A stretch of 64,000 bases of DNA from Aspidapion aeneum (Eukaryota > Arthropoda > Insecta > Coleoptera > Brentidae): NCBI GenBank assembly GCA_963576565.1, contig OY755042.1:14290272-14354271 (forward strand). Reading direction: 5' to 3'. The position numbers and the translations under genes were made by a program. The stretch's first letter is position 1, and each line of letters opens with the position of its first letter. Below the pieces are notes generated by a model. The model made no database searches. It was not told where the DNA came from and saw only the letters and a program-made list of their open reading frames with translations. This document shows positions 26,801-35,984 of this stretch, piece by piece.

Positions 26801-29501
26801 CACAATGATGTGGGATATAATAACTTTTATCTGGAATGGCCAAAGATGAAACTATTTTCATATGCCCTAAAGATAAGTATTCCTTCATAAAATCAGAATA
26901 TTGCATGTAAAGATCAGAATTTTTTAACAATCTACGTTCTAATGCTAAGAATTGCTTGAGTGCTAACTCTCTACTGTTGGGAAAAGAAGGTTCACTAGAT
27001 TTAAAAGGTAAAGATACTACAAATCTGCCTGTCTCTGTTCTATAAGTGGTTTCAGAAAATATTTTTTCAGCTAAACTATCTTCAGGTGACATTGAATTGA
27101 CCTTGGGAACTTCCTCGACAAGCCAAAATCTTTGAATGGTATCTTCGAGGGTGTCCATTGCCAAAAATGTTTGAGAAATGAATTGACTAATTACTTTAGA
27201 CGAAGAACAAGTTTTACCCATAAGCAAATAACCAAAAATACTATTAATTGCCACTGGATCATTAGGACCAGCAACAATCTTTCCATCTTTAAGTATTCTT
27301 GCAAATATATCAGCTCCTACTAATATATCAACCGGTCTAGATTTGTAAAAATAAGGATCGGCTAGCTGACAATTTTTTAAGAAAGGCCAATTAGTAGTGG
27401 AAAGTGTTGAAAGTGGAAGATTTCCACATATTTTAGGGATAACTACGGCACTAAATTCTAAAAGGGGACTAGATTTTCCTGAAGGACGAATGGTAGAAGA
27501 AATGCTCTCACAACTTTTAAGCATAGGGGCTTCACCAATGCCTTGCACATCGATATCTGATTTGTAACTATGTAAACCAAGACGTTTAACACAAGCTTTC
27601 GTTATGAAATTTGAGGTTGAACCTGAATCTACGATTATTCTAATAGGTTGATAATCGCCTTTGCTATCTAAAATTTCTACTATTGCGGTGGATAATAATA
27701 CACCCGAAGAATCGATGCTACTACTTAAACATAAGGGGTTGTCTACAGTTAATCCGACAAAAGCATTGGGGTTGCTTTGTGAATTTTGACTATCAATATG
27801 AGGTAATTGAGCTACAGAGTTAGCATTATTGGAAACTATACTACTATGGTTGGCATGGTGGTTGGCACCCGAACTAGTGGGGTGGCCAATGGAATTCGGG
27901 AAACTAGAACTAGAATGCGCTACTGGACTACAATGAGTATTGACACTCTGATTATAATAATTTGGAGTGGAACTAAAGCTACTAAAATGGGGGTTAGGAC
28001 CCTGACTATGATTGTGTACAGGATTGTACTTAGTATTGACACTCTGATTATAATAATTTGGAGTGGAACTAAAGCTACTAAAATGGGGGTTAGGACCCTG
28101 ACTATGATTGTGTACAGGATTGTACTTAGGACCCTGACTATTATGGTGTGTAACAGTACTGCAGGCTTGAAAATTTCTATTATTTTGACTACTATTATTC
28201 TGACTACTATTATTCTGACTACTATTATTCTGACTACTATATAAGGTGCTAACTTGATTGGAACTATCATTTCCACTGAAACAAAGTAAACTATGGTGAC
28301 GAACACCGCAACGAAAACAGGAATTAGTGGAGGGGCACTCCTTTATACTATGCGATCTAGAAAGGCAATTTAAACATAAATAATTTGCCTTGGCAAGTTT
28401 ATAACGTTCATTGGGAGTTTTTGAGCGAAAAAACTGACATTTAAAAAGAGTGTGATAAGGTCCCTGTTTGCAAACTACACAAGTATTTTTATTATTATTT
28501 TGATTGGGTTGACTTAGAAAAACATTGGAAGTTTGTCTGGAGCTACCTGATTTAAAACTACTACTATTATTATTTATAGATTTTTTAAAGAATTTTTTAT
28601 CTTCTTTTCGGGTTAATTCTACATTATCTAAAGCTTCACAGTGTTTTTCCAAATACGCTATTAACTCTTTATAATCAGGCATTTTATTGGAATCAGAAAG
28701 CTGTAACTCAAATTTTGTTGCTAAGGAAATATCTATTTTTCTATTAATCATTTGAACTAATGGAAATGACCAGGCGTCTATAGGTAACTGTAAATTGCGC
28801 AAGGCCTCTAAATTATCGTTAAAGGTATCTAACAGGGTACGTAAATCTTGAGGATTTTCTGAAGATACTTTTTTAGCATTTTCAATAGCTGACCAATGAC
28901 TAGCTGCTATGATTCGTTTTCTATAATACCTTTTACACAAAGTGTCATAAGCAATGGAATAATTAGCATGAGTTAGTGGCAAATGCTGAACTAGGAGTTT
29001 TGGCTGTTCCTCAAGGGCTTTCAGTAAATATTCGAATTTAGTTACATCCGAAAAGTGAGGATTGTTATGAACCAGGGCTTCAAACATATCTTTGAAACTA
29101 GGAAATGAAGTTACATCTCCTCTAAAAATAGGTAAATCTAAAGGTTTAAGATTGTTAGTAAACTGAGGTGCCCTTGATAAGGAAACAGAAGATTGCGTTT
29201 CACTAGTTGTATGAGAAAATAAGCTAAAATATATGCTTTTAATATGCCAGAATTTATTTTCAAAATCAGCTCGAACTTTATCTTCAGCTTGAAAATCATC
29301 CTGTTCATCTAATAAACCTATCAAAATGTTATGCTGTTTACTGAAATCATCTCTAATTTGTTCTAGGTCTTGATAGCGAACCTTGAGTGAAGCATGATAT
29401 TTGCTATCAGTCTCAGCTTTTATAGCAAAATCGTATATTTCAGTCATGCGACTAATTTCACTCAGTCTTAAGTTTGTTGCTTTTCTAACTTTATCTGACA
29501 T
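23856..29501 (-). CDS. BEL/Pao gag-pol polyprotein, 1881 residues, intact
   Basis: The frame runs from the ATG at 29501 to the stop at 23856, typical length for the family. Domains in order: gag-like region of the DUF1759 type (about 110-300, with LDLPIFRGDV at 122); three zinc knuckles (C341-C354, C376-C389, C395-C407); a low-complexity Ser/Asn/His linker (410-570) with a 32-residue duplication; an aspartic protease with DSGS at 625-628; RT with TADI Asp959 and YVDD 1035-1038; RNase H start HGFSDAS (Asp1212); an integrase zinc site (H1520, H1525, C1555, C1558); an integrase core with Asp1590 (GVDFAGPF), Asp1656 (HSDCGTNF) and Glu1698 (GLWESS); and a C-terminal DUF5641-like domain (about 1780-1875). 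All key residues are present, so the enzymes should be functional. It would be cleaved into capsid, protease, RT/RNase H and integrase for cytoplasmic reverse transcription and nuclear integration. No envelope gene. Confidence 0.96.
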   Translation of the reverse strand: MSDKVRKATNLRLSEISRMTEIYDFAIKAETDSKYHASLKVRYQDLEQIRDDFSKQHNILIGLLDEQDDFQAEDKVRADFENKFWHIKSIYFSLFSHTTSETQSSVSLSRAPQFTNNLKPLDLPIFRGDVTSFPSFKDMFEALVHNNPHFSDVTKFEYLLKALEEQPKLLVQHLPLTHANYSIAYDTLCKRYYRKRIIAASHWSAIENAKKVSSENPQDLRTLLDTFNDNLEALRNLQLPIDAWSFPLVQMINRKIDISLATKFELQLSDSNKMPDYKELIAYLEKHCEALDNVELTRKEDKKFFKKSINNNSSSFKSGSSRQTSNVFLSQPNQNNNKNTCVVCKQGPYHTLFKCQFFRSKTPNERYKLAKANYLCLNCLSRSHSIKECPSTNSCFRCGVRHHSLLCFSGNDSSNQVSTLYSSQNNSSQNNSSQNNSSQNNRNFQACSTVTHHNSQGPKYNPVHNHSQGPNPHFSSFSSTPNYYNQSVNTKYNPVHNHSQGPNPHFSSFSSTPNYYNQSVNTHCSPVAHSSSSFPNSIGHPTSSGANHHANHSSIVSNNANSVAQLPHIDSQNSQSNPNAFVGLTVDNPLCLSSSIDSSGVLLSTAIVEILDSKGDYQPIRIIVDSGSTSNFITKACVKRLGLHSYKSDIDVQGIGEAPMLKSCESISSTIRPSGKSSPLLEFSAVVIPKICGNLPLSTLSTTNWPFLKNCQLADPYFYKSRPVDILVGADIFARILKDGKIVAGPNDPVAINSIFGYLLMGKTCSSSKVISQFISQTFLAMDTLEDTIQRFWLVEEVPKVNSMSPEDSLAEKIFSETTYRTETGRFVVSLPFKSSEPSFPNSRELALKQFLALERRLLKNSDLYMQYSDFMKEYLSLGHMKIVSSLAIPDKSYYIPHHCVLKPSSVTTKLRVVYNGSAKSSSDPYSLNDCLLPGPKLQADICQLLLLFRLEKFVFTADICKMFRQILVTPPHQDYQRVLWRFQPDGPIEDIALCTVTYGLTCSPYLAIKSLLTLAEQEKVNYPEASELIISHSYVDDITGMHCDLEGAKRIQKDLISLLAKGGFELRKWCSNDPRLLADFPSSHLCNENLSFDADSNNTLKVLGLEWSPSSDCYQFSINSILSPCTKRNLLSNLAKIFDPLGILTPVTFFLKHLIQKLWDLKLNWDDPPSIEISRIWEKFTSEVSLLSLCKITRRVVPDSYQSIQIHGFSDASEKGYCAVVYFRFSLKDNEFCVKFVTAKSKVAPLKTISIPRLELCGAVLLSKLLHYVLGIYQPRLKISEIYAWCDSTIVLSWIKSSPHRFTTFVSNRSTFIQEKIPSSHWHHVISENNPADLGSRGLLPSELSESSMWWYGPSFLSQHTDTWTEINIPLSDEDIPEHRKTCLLVAELEPHLLAQLIENISSFDRLRRVLAYILRFLSNCRNKIKVTEPLTSLELHQSVMLLVKHVQTLAFSHEIDRIQQHLLPSKLFRRLSPFLDDESILRLGGRLRNSTSLSYQQKFPALLPNNHRFTELLVSYVHLKYFHAGIQSIQYIIAQQFWIISCKNVIRKVVSKCITCYKINPTPVQAPMGDLPLLRVSQVKPFLHTGVDFAGPFNLLMTRYRGARTTKAYLCLFVCYATKALHLELVSSLSSDAFLAALRRFVGRRGRLVSLHSDCGTNFTGAYRTLCNLMRDASKAETISWHFNPPSAPHFGGLWESSVKSVKTHLLRVVGSQILTYEEMYTLLVQIEAFLNSRPLTPLSSDPNDISAITPGHFLTLESLSALPEPNFSDTPLNRLDRWQLLQKLHQDFWSRWSKEYLHTLHQRAKWHDSKGSLKIGNLVVIKEDNTPCMQWRLGRIEAVYPGSDGVVRVASVRTTNGTLKRPVVKLCPLPIEDNVDSS
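27936..28127 (-). repeat. Two exact-looking 96-bp repeats within the gag-protease linker
   Basis: Residues 459-490 and 491-522 of the polyprotein are the same 32-residue unit (KYNPVHNHSQGP...). At DNA level the period is 96 bp and no difference was noticed. Just upstream in the protein, a 15-bp unit encoding SSQNN is repeated four times (28184-28243). Both keep the frame open. Confidence 0.85.
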
Positions 29502-30378
29502 TGTAGCTTAATAATTAAACCAAATTAAAAATTATAAAAAAATCTGTTTTATATTTTAAATTTAAAAAAATAACAAAAATTTTTTTTATTTTTTATTTCC
29601 TAAGTTAAATTTTAAACTTAATAAATGGCGAGAAATCTACTAACTACCAATTTAATGAAGTTGTCTAAACGTGGTAAACGAGTGCTACTATTTGTTGAAA
29701 ACAAAATTTTTCTACTATTTTTTCTCAACTAATAAATTGAGCAATCAATTGGAAATTTTAAGAAAAAATGCTCCTACTACTAAATACGCAATTAATTTTA
29801 TCAGTTATTTACCTAATTAGCATCTATAATTAATTATTTTATGGTTTCAGAAAAAAGCTACTACAATTTTCAATTTATACGTGTCACTGTGTATGACTAA
29901 TGGCTGGACACAGTACTAAAGCAATGCATACAGTAAATTCTAATATGGAGTGTGGCTAAATTCTAATTGCGAGTGTGAAATCAACGGTGAATCAAGCGCT
30001 AACTGAGACGACTATATGTTCTATACTATATGAGAATCCATTCCCATTACTAACACGACAGAGACCGGCTGCTAACTGCCGGCTTCGAAACAAAGCAAAA
30101 AAAGGCGATAAAGAAATTGATTTCTATTCAATTTGAATAAATGCACGACCTATAATTGGAAATTTTGTGTGAATGTTTTACAGCAAGAACTCTAAAAATT
30201 TATGTTAATTAATGACTATATGCCGATTAGTTTACTCCTAACTTTGAGTTTAGTGAAAGGCGGATCAAAGTCACTATGTATTTTTATCAAAAAGTCTACC
30301 TACTATATAAAAAAAACGACGATTAGGGTAGTAAAGTAGGAGTAACGCTAGAAAGGATCTGGCGAAAAGGACCAAAAA
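29502..30378 (-). promoter_or_regulatory. BEL/Pao 5' leader with primer-binding region
   Basis: 877 bp lie between the 5' LTR and the gag ATG. The sense-strand sequence immediately inside the LTR is TTTTTGGTCCTTTTCGCCAG. TGG-starting primer sites are normal for tRNA-primed elements, and a TTGGTCCTTC-type start is common in BEL elements; the exact tRNA is not determined. The rest is AT-rich leader. Confidence 0.6.
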
Positions 30379-30843
30379 TGTGGGGGTGTTGAGTAATTTA
30401 CTCAGGAGAGATTTAAAATGGACTGTATAAAGGGTTTTTGTTCTACTCACTGTTCGTTGCTGTGTTGTGGGATCGATGGGCGGCCGCCTTTATCCTGGCT
30501 TCAGCAGTTCTGTTGAGGGGTTTCCATTGCAGAGGTTTTAAGGAAGGGAGGACGAGGGAAAACACTCGCGAAAATTCGTAAATCTATTTACTTAAAATTA
30601 TTTAACTAAAAGTGCTTCACTTGATTGCACACCGTGTGATTGAATAGGGATTTGAAACGATATATCCCGTTGTAACTACAAATTCACACTGAATTTTCAT
30701 TATATTTTTCTAAAAGCTACAGCTAAGGTGGACAAATCCCAATTCTACACAGTGAGCCAAAAAATATCTAATCCAATAAAAAGTAAAATTAAAATAACTA
30801 AATTCTAACATCCACACGAAATGAATGTACTGAGGACCGAACA
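30379..30843 (-). repeat. BEL/Pao 5' LTR
   Basis: 465 bp, same sequence as 23356-23820 by reading. As the 5' LTR of a minus-strand element it should contain the promoter. The strand starts TGTTCGG and ends CCCCCACA. Confidence 0.95.
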
Positions 30844-30848
30844 ACAAT

Positions 30849-31075
30849 AATGTTGAAGTTATTAAAAAATCGAGACTTGTAGCACGTGGTTATCAACAAG
30901 ACAACAAGAAAAGTGCAGTACTTTTGATGTCTATTCGCCTGTAGTTCGAATGCTATCTTTTGGTGTGCTTTTGTGATTTGTGTCGGAGAGAATTCGTATG
31001 TAAATCAATTGGATCTAAAGTGTGCATTTCTGAATGGTAAGCTACCCGAACTAGTTTTTATGGAGATAGGTAGCC
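30849..31075 (+). pseudogene. Ty1/copia RT fragment (continuation of 21902-23355)
   Basis: Directly after the BEL target duplication the copia RT frame resumes: VIKKSRLVARGYQQD, then a shifted frame FDVYSPVVRMLSF, then NSYVNQLDLKCAFLNGKLPE with FME. The block YVNQLDLKCAFLNG carries the first RT catalytic Asp. The fragment stops where copy B of the 142-bp-unit element begins. Confidence 0.85.
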
Positions 31076-32504
31076 AAGAACCTTTCATTTTGAAATTTGT
31101 ATTGGAGAACTTAGATTTACTTTTATCTCAATTCTTTTTACGGAATGCCATTTTCGCGTACTTGGCTTTTTTTTAGATGAAATGTTTTTGATATGATTTC
31201 ACTTCTTTTTTAAAGGAATTGGATAATACTTAATTTTTAAAGTACTAAAATATGCGGAATATTGTTCAAAACTTTTGCAATGCCTTACTTAAATGTTTGA
31301 GGTTTTTTAATTTTTTTCCATGGTTTTATCGTAGTTCCTATCAGCCTACCAAACCTCAGCTCTCTAGCGTTTCTAAAAGTGGACAATGTTACTTTTACAT
31401 GTAAAGGGGAGGGAAATCAATTAAAATTGTCGTGTTTTTAAATTTTGTCCTATAGTTTTATCATAGTTCATATCAGACTTCCAATGCTCAGCTCTCTAGC
31501 GTTTCTGGAAGTGGGTAATGTTACTGTTACATAATTTTACATTCATAGGGGAGGAGAGTAAATAAAAATATTGGACTTTTTAAAAATTTTCCCATGGTTT
31601 TATCATAATTTTCATCAGCATTCCAATGCTCAGCTCTCTAGCGTTTCTGGAAGTGGGCAATGTTAGTTTTATATAAATTTACATTAATAGGAGAGGGAAG
31701 TAAATTAAAATGTTGGTGTTTTTAAATTTTTTCATATAGTTTTATCATATCGTCTTTCAGTCTTAAAAAGGTTAGCTCTCTAGCGTTTCTGAAAGTGGGC
31801 AGTGTTACTTTTACATAACTTTACATTTATAGGGGAAGGAAGTAAATTAGAGTTTTGAGGTGTTTTAATTTTTTCCTATAGTTTTATCATAATTCCTATC
31901 AGCCTGCCAAAGCTCAACTCTCTAGCATTTCTGGAAGTGGACAATGCTACTTTTACATAACTTTAAATGTATAGGGGAGGGGAGTAAATTAAAATTTTAA
32001 GGTTTTTTGATTTTTTCCTATAGTTTTATCATAGTTCCTGTCAGTCAGCCAAAGCTCAACACTCTAGCATTTCTAGAAGTGGGCGATGCTACTTTTACAT
32101 AAATTTAAATGTATAGGAGAGGGGAGTAAATTAAAATTTTGGGGTTTTTTGATTTCTCCCAGGGGTTTGGTCATAATTTCTATCAGTCTGCCAAATTTCA
32201 GCTTTGTAGCATGTCTGGAAGTACAGTAGAATATTGATGATCTATACATGAGTGAGTGAGTGAGTGAGTGGCAATTTTGACGTTTTTTGAAATTTCGTAA
32301 CTACTTTACTGTTTTATGGAATTGAAAAAAATGAAACTTAAAGGAGTTGTTAACTCCATGGAGATCTACGACGGAGCAAATTTTGAGATTCGTAGCTCAT
32401 TCCGAAGTAGAGTGTTAGGTAGGTCAAATATCGGCTGAAATGTTTCAAGAAAAGATGGTTACGGCGCGCGAACTTGGCGAGGCACTGCCGTGCCCTCAGA
32501 TTTT
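31076..32504 (+). repeat. 142-bp-unit element, copy B
   Basis: Inverted relative to copy A. The left edge is AAGAACCTTTCATTTTGAAA. Seven tandem units start near 31334, 31464, 31606, 31748, 31889, 32033 and 32175, each with a GCTCTCTAGCGTTTC-type block. Then come GAGTGAGTGAGTGAGTG and the right edge AGGCACTGCCGTGCCCTCAG. It has no nested insertion and so gives the reference state for copy A. It interrupts the copia RT. Confidence 0.75.
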
Positions 32505-33689
32505 CAACAGATCATATCAAGTCTGAAAACCGCATGTTCGTATCTGTTGTAATTCCAAAGTTATGAATATATCCTCTTTACATATAATTCTATTTCTTCT
32601 GTGAGGCTCTACAAGTGGGTATAGTTCTTTCATTTCAAAAAGCCTCCAAAAAAACCATTATAAAATTTGAGGATCCTAACAAATAAAAGAGAATATGAGC
32701 CGGATGTATATGTGTATATGTATATGTAATTTGTTTATAGTATATAGTCAAGTAAAATAAAACGTTTAATAAAAATTGCTGCTTAATACGTATAATAATC
32801 ATTCATAGATAGATACTATATATTTTATTTAAATGTAACATTAGGTACAGGATGAATTGATATAACAGGTTATATACATGTTGTCTAGCTAAGTTGGAAC
32901 CATATGGAAAACTTTTTTATTTTTAATTTTACGAAAGTTATTCCTTATAAAAAGTTCTGCATGTTCTAAAATTTAAAATACAATCATCAGATGAAACATT
33001 TTTTCACTCGCATACGAGGTTTGTCAAAAAATATAAATTTTGGCCAAGAGTGCATTTTTGACAATATTAAAAATTGTTATAAAGAAAAATTAATCAAAAC
33101 TTAAAGCCTTGTTTAAATATGCAATTACAACCATTTACATTAAAAAGAAAATATTTCGGTTTTTTTCATAATATGTATGGTTACTCCCATTGACTTCTAT
33201 ACCCTACGGGTAGACCCGGCATGGGCCTAAATTGCCATTATATCAAGCTTTTATCGCAATTGACCAAATACAAGTAAGAATTTAATGAGCAAGACAGGGA
33301 TAAAAATAGAATTTTGGTTTGGTAACTCCGGACTCGTGCAACATCGCAAAAATATTTCAATTGGCTTGTCTTGGATAAAAAAGGTCAGTGGCGGCGAAAA
33401 ATAAAAATTTTGAATTTCACTAGCATTTTTTTATCAACAATTTTCTGTTTGAATAATAAATAATTCATGAATGTTGTGTATAATGCGTTTACAAAATTCT
33501 ATTCAGTAAAAAAAAGAGTAAAAAGAATTTGTTAGCATGCTAAGTGCAGTGGATGTATTAAAATTATTGTTTTCATCTTAGAACTTTACAAATGTTGTAC
33601 CTTCCAGGTAAAATAATTTATTTCTTTGAACAAGTGTCTTGTTCAACTCTTCTCTTGTTGGGTGGACTACAACTAAAAATTCAATTCGG
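32505..33689. other. No gene recognised
   Basis: AT-rich. TCAGTGGCGGCG near 33386 resembles a MITE terminus, but no partner end was found. Confidence 0.4.
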
Positions 33690-34960
33690 AATGGGACAAC
33701 TGGGCGCCGCCAACTGGGCGACGGGCCAACTCGGCGCCGCCAACATGGCGCCGCGCCGGGCCTAATGGGCGCCGGCCGGGCCAACTCGACGCCGGACTAT
33801 TTCGAGTGTTGAAATTTGGTAGGTATAGTGTTCTGGTAACCTCCAAAATGGTGGATTTCTTTATTTTTAAACCGATTTGTCTCAAACTTGAAAGTTTGCA
33901 GTATTTGAGATCACTTAATACAGTTTTATCCTCAAACTTAAAAAAATTAAAATGGCGGATCCCAAATGGCGAATTTTCTTATTTATGCACCAATATTTAT
34001 CAACTATAGAACTTGGCAGTATTTCAAGTCGCTGAATATGATTTTTGACTCAAACTCATAAAAAATTTGATGATTTGTCTCAAACTTGAAAGTTTGCAGT
34101 GCTTGAAAGCACTTAATTTCAAATGACGATATGTATCAAATATAGAAATTGGCGCTGATTATGATTTTTTACTCAAACCCATAAATAACTTTAAATGGCG
34201 GATCCAAAATGGTGGACATTGCTAATTATCATTTTTGACTTAAACTCATAAAAAATTCAAAATGGCGAATCCAACATGACATACTTCTTTATTTACTAAC
34301 CGATTTGTTTTAAGCTTAAAATATTACATTTCTTTCTATAAACTTGAGTCATATTTTATATTAAGCTATAAATTTGAGTCAAAAATCACAATCAGCGGCT
34401 TTAAACACCACCAAGTTTTAAATTTGATATATATTCATTCATAAATTGAAAAGTCTGCCATTTGCAAGCGTGAGTCACAAATTGTATTAAGTGACCCTAA
34501 GCACTGCAACTTTCAAGTTTGAGACATTTGAGACAAATCCGTTGAAAAATAAAGAAATCCACCATTTTGGATCCGCCATTTTGAATTTTTTATGGGTTTG
34601 AGTCAAAAATCATAATTAGCAACTTGAAACACCGCCAAGTTCTATATTTGATACATATTGTTGCATAAATAAGAAAATCCGCAATTTTAGATCCGCCACT
34701 TTAATTTTTTTAAGTTTTAGGATAAAACTGTATTAACTGATCCCAAGCACTTCAAACTTTTAAGTTTGAGACAAATCGGTTTAAAAATGAAGAAATCCGC
34801 CATTTTGGATTCCTCATTTTGAGTCTTTCATGAGTTTGAGTCAAAAATCGTAATCAGCGACTTGAAACACCGCCAAGTTCCATATTTGATACATATCGAT
34901 GCATAAATAAGAAACTGCGCCATTTTGGATTTGCCATTTTAATTTTTATAAGTTTGTGTA
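33690..34960 (+). repeat. Composite repeat copy 3: GC-rich head and giant foldback body
   Basis: The head (33690-33800) is built from GGGCCAACTCGGCGCCGCC-like units, far richer in G+C than its surroundings. The body has units with AAAATGGCGGATCC in the left half (33840-34290) and the complementary units CCGCCATTTTGGATCC in the right half (34450-34930). The centre is near 34360, so the body is a long imperfect palindrome with arms of about 500 bp. Each arm has four or five ~100-bp subunits. Confidence 0.7.
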
Positions 34961-35984
34961 TAAAACAAGAATAAAAACAGCAGAAAACATTTTTTTAAAG
35001 TTTTTTTTTATATCTACTTTAGTTTACAAAACATAGGCCAAAATAAAAATTTTAAAAAATAAAAAAATTGAAAAACCAGTTGTTTTATTTTATATCTTGT
35101 TTAGTTTTTGAGATATGCAAATAATGCAAATACACTGCACAATCTACTTGTTAATGGACATATACAGCGAAAGAAAAATTGTTCTATCTCTTGCCGTTGT
35201 TGGGGGGGAATGACTAGAGGGGTAGGCGGCCAAGATAGATTTTTATTATAAGGAGGCACCCTAAATTACGACAAAATACCTCAAATGTAGACTAGGCTCG
35301 ATTTTGCCATATATCTTAATGACTATCATATCGCAAACATGCCCAGTTTTGGCGGAATGGCTTCAATCAAATAGTGCTATTGCGAGTGGGGTTCGCAAAA
35401 CCCCAATGATATATACCACTTTGGAAAGAGCAAAAACGGTGGAAAGATATTTGTGCATTTTTTTCGTATCTGGTTTGGTTTAGAAGATATGGATAAAAAT
35501 AAAAAATCTAGTTTTTTGAAAATTCATATTTTTTTAATATCTTGTTTAGTTTTCGAGATATGCAATAGAGTGATAATACAGCATATAATCTAGAGATTAC
35601 TACACCAACAAAAGTGAAAAAAATTGTTCTATCACTGCTGGTTACTGAGATATTGAAGAATCAAATTTAAGGGGTTGAAAGAGGGTGGAGGGGCCATGAC
35701 CGAGAGGGGGGAGGCCAAGATATATTTTCGTAGTCAGGAGACATCGAAGTTTCGAAAAATATACCTTGGCAACCATCATCACCTTGGTGCAGGCGAACCC
35801 CTTTTTTATGCCCTACGTCGCTGTACTACTTTGTTTGCTGTAAGTCACTGGTAGATTCAAAAAAATAAAATTAATTCCTTGTTTTATTTCTAAACTTTTT
35901 GATCTCCTGCTATTTTTTTGTATCTCTAACCGTTGTTGAGAAAAAAAGACAAAAAACTTAATTTGTATCTTTGATTGCTATTCA
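34961..35984. other. AT-rich repeat-like region, no gene
   Basis: Contains two phrases of the type TTTTTTTATATCWWGTTTAGTTTTYGAGATATGCAA (about 35085 and 35525). A segment near 35870-35965 is matched in reverse at 37100-37190. Probably an old repeat interrupted by the element that follows. Confidence 0.4.

Larger units (their letters stand above)
23356..30843 (-). mobile_element. Complete BEL/Pao LTR retrotransposon, 7488 bp
   Basis: Two 465-bp LTRs (23356-23820 and 30379-30843) bound one long minus-strand gag-pol frame. The 5-bp target duplication ACAAT is exact (23351-23355 and 30844-30848). The LTRs read as identical over their whole length, and the gag-pol frame has no stop. This points to a very recent insertion and possibly an active source. 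It sits inside the copia remnant, whose RT frame resumes directly after the right target duplication. Confidence 0.97.

Noticed and set aside
27807..28306. 145-codon plus-strand frame and another minus-frame shadow
   Set aside because: Lies antisense or out of frame to the repetitive linker of BEL gag-pol; low-complexity Ile/Thr composition.
31310..32250. Regular repeats that might suggest a CRISPR array
   Set aside because: Period is ~142 bp with repeats and intervals both diverging gradually; eukaryotic mobile-element context and no cas genes.
33578..33885. Proline/Arg-rich minus frames
   Set aside because: They translate the GC-rich tandem head of composite repeat copy 3.
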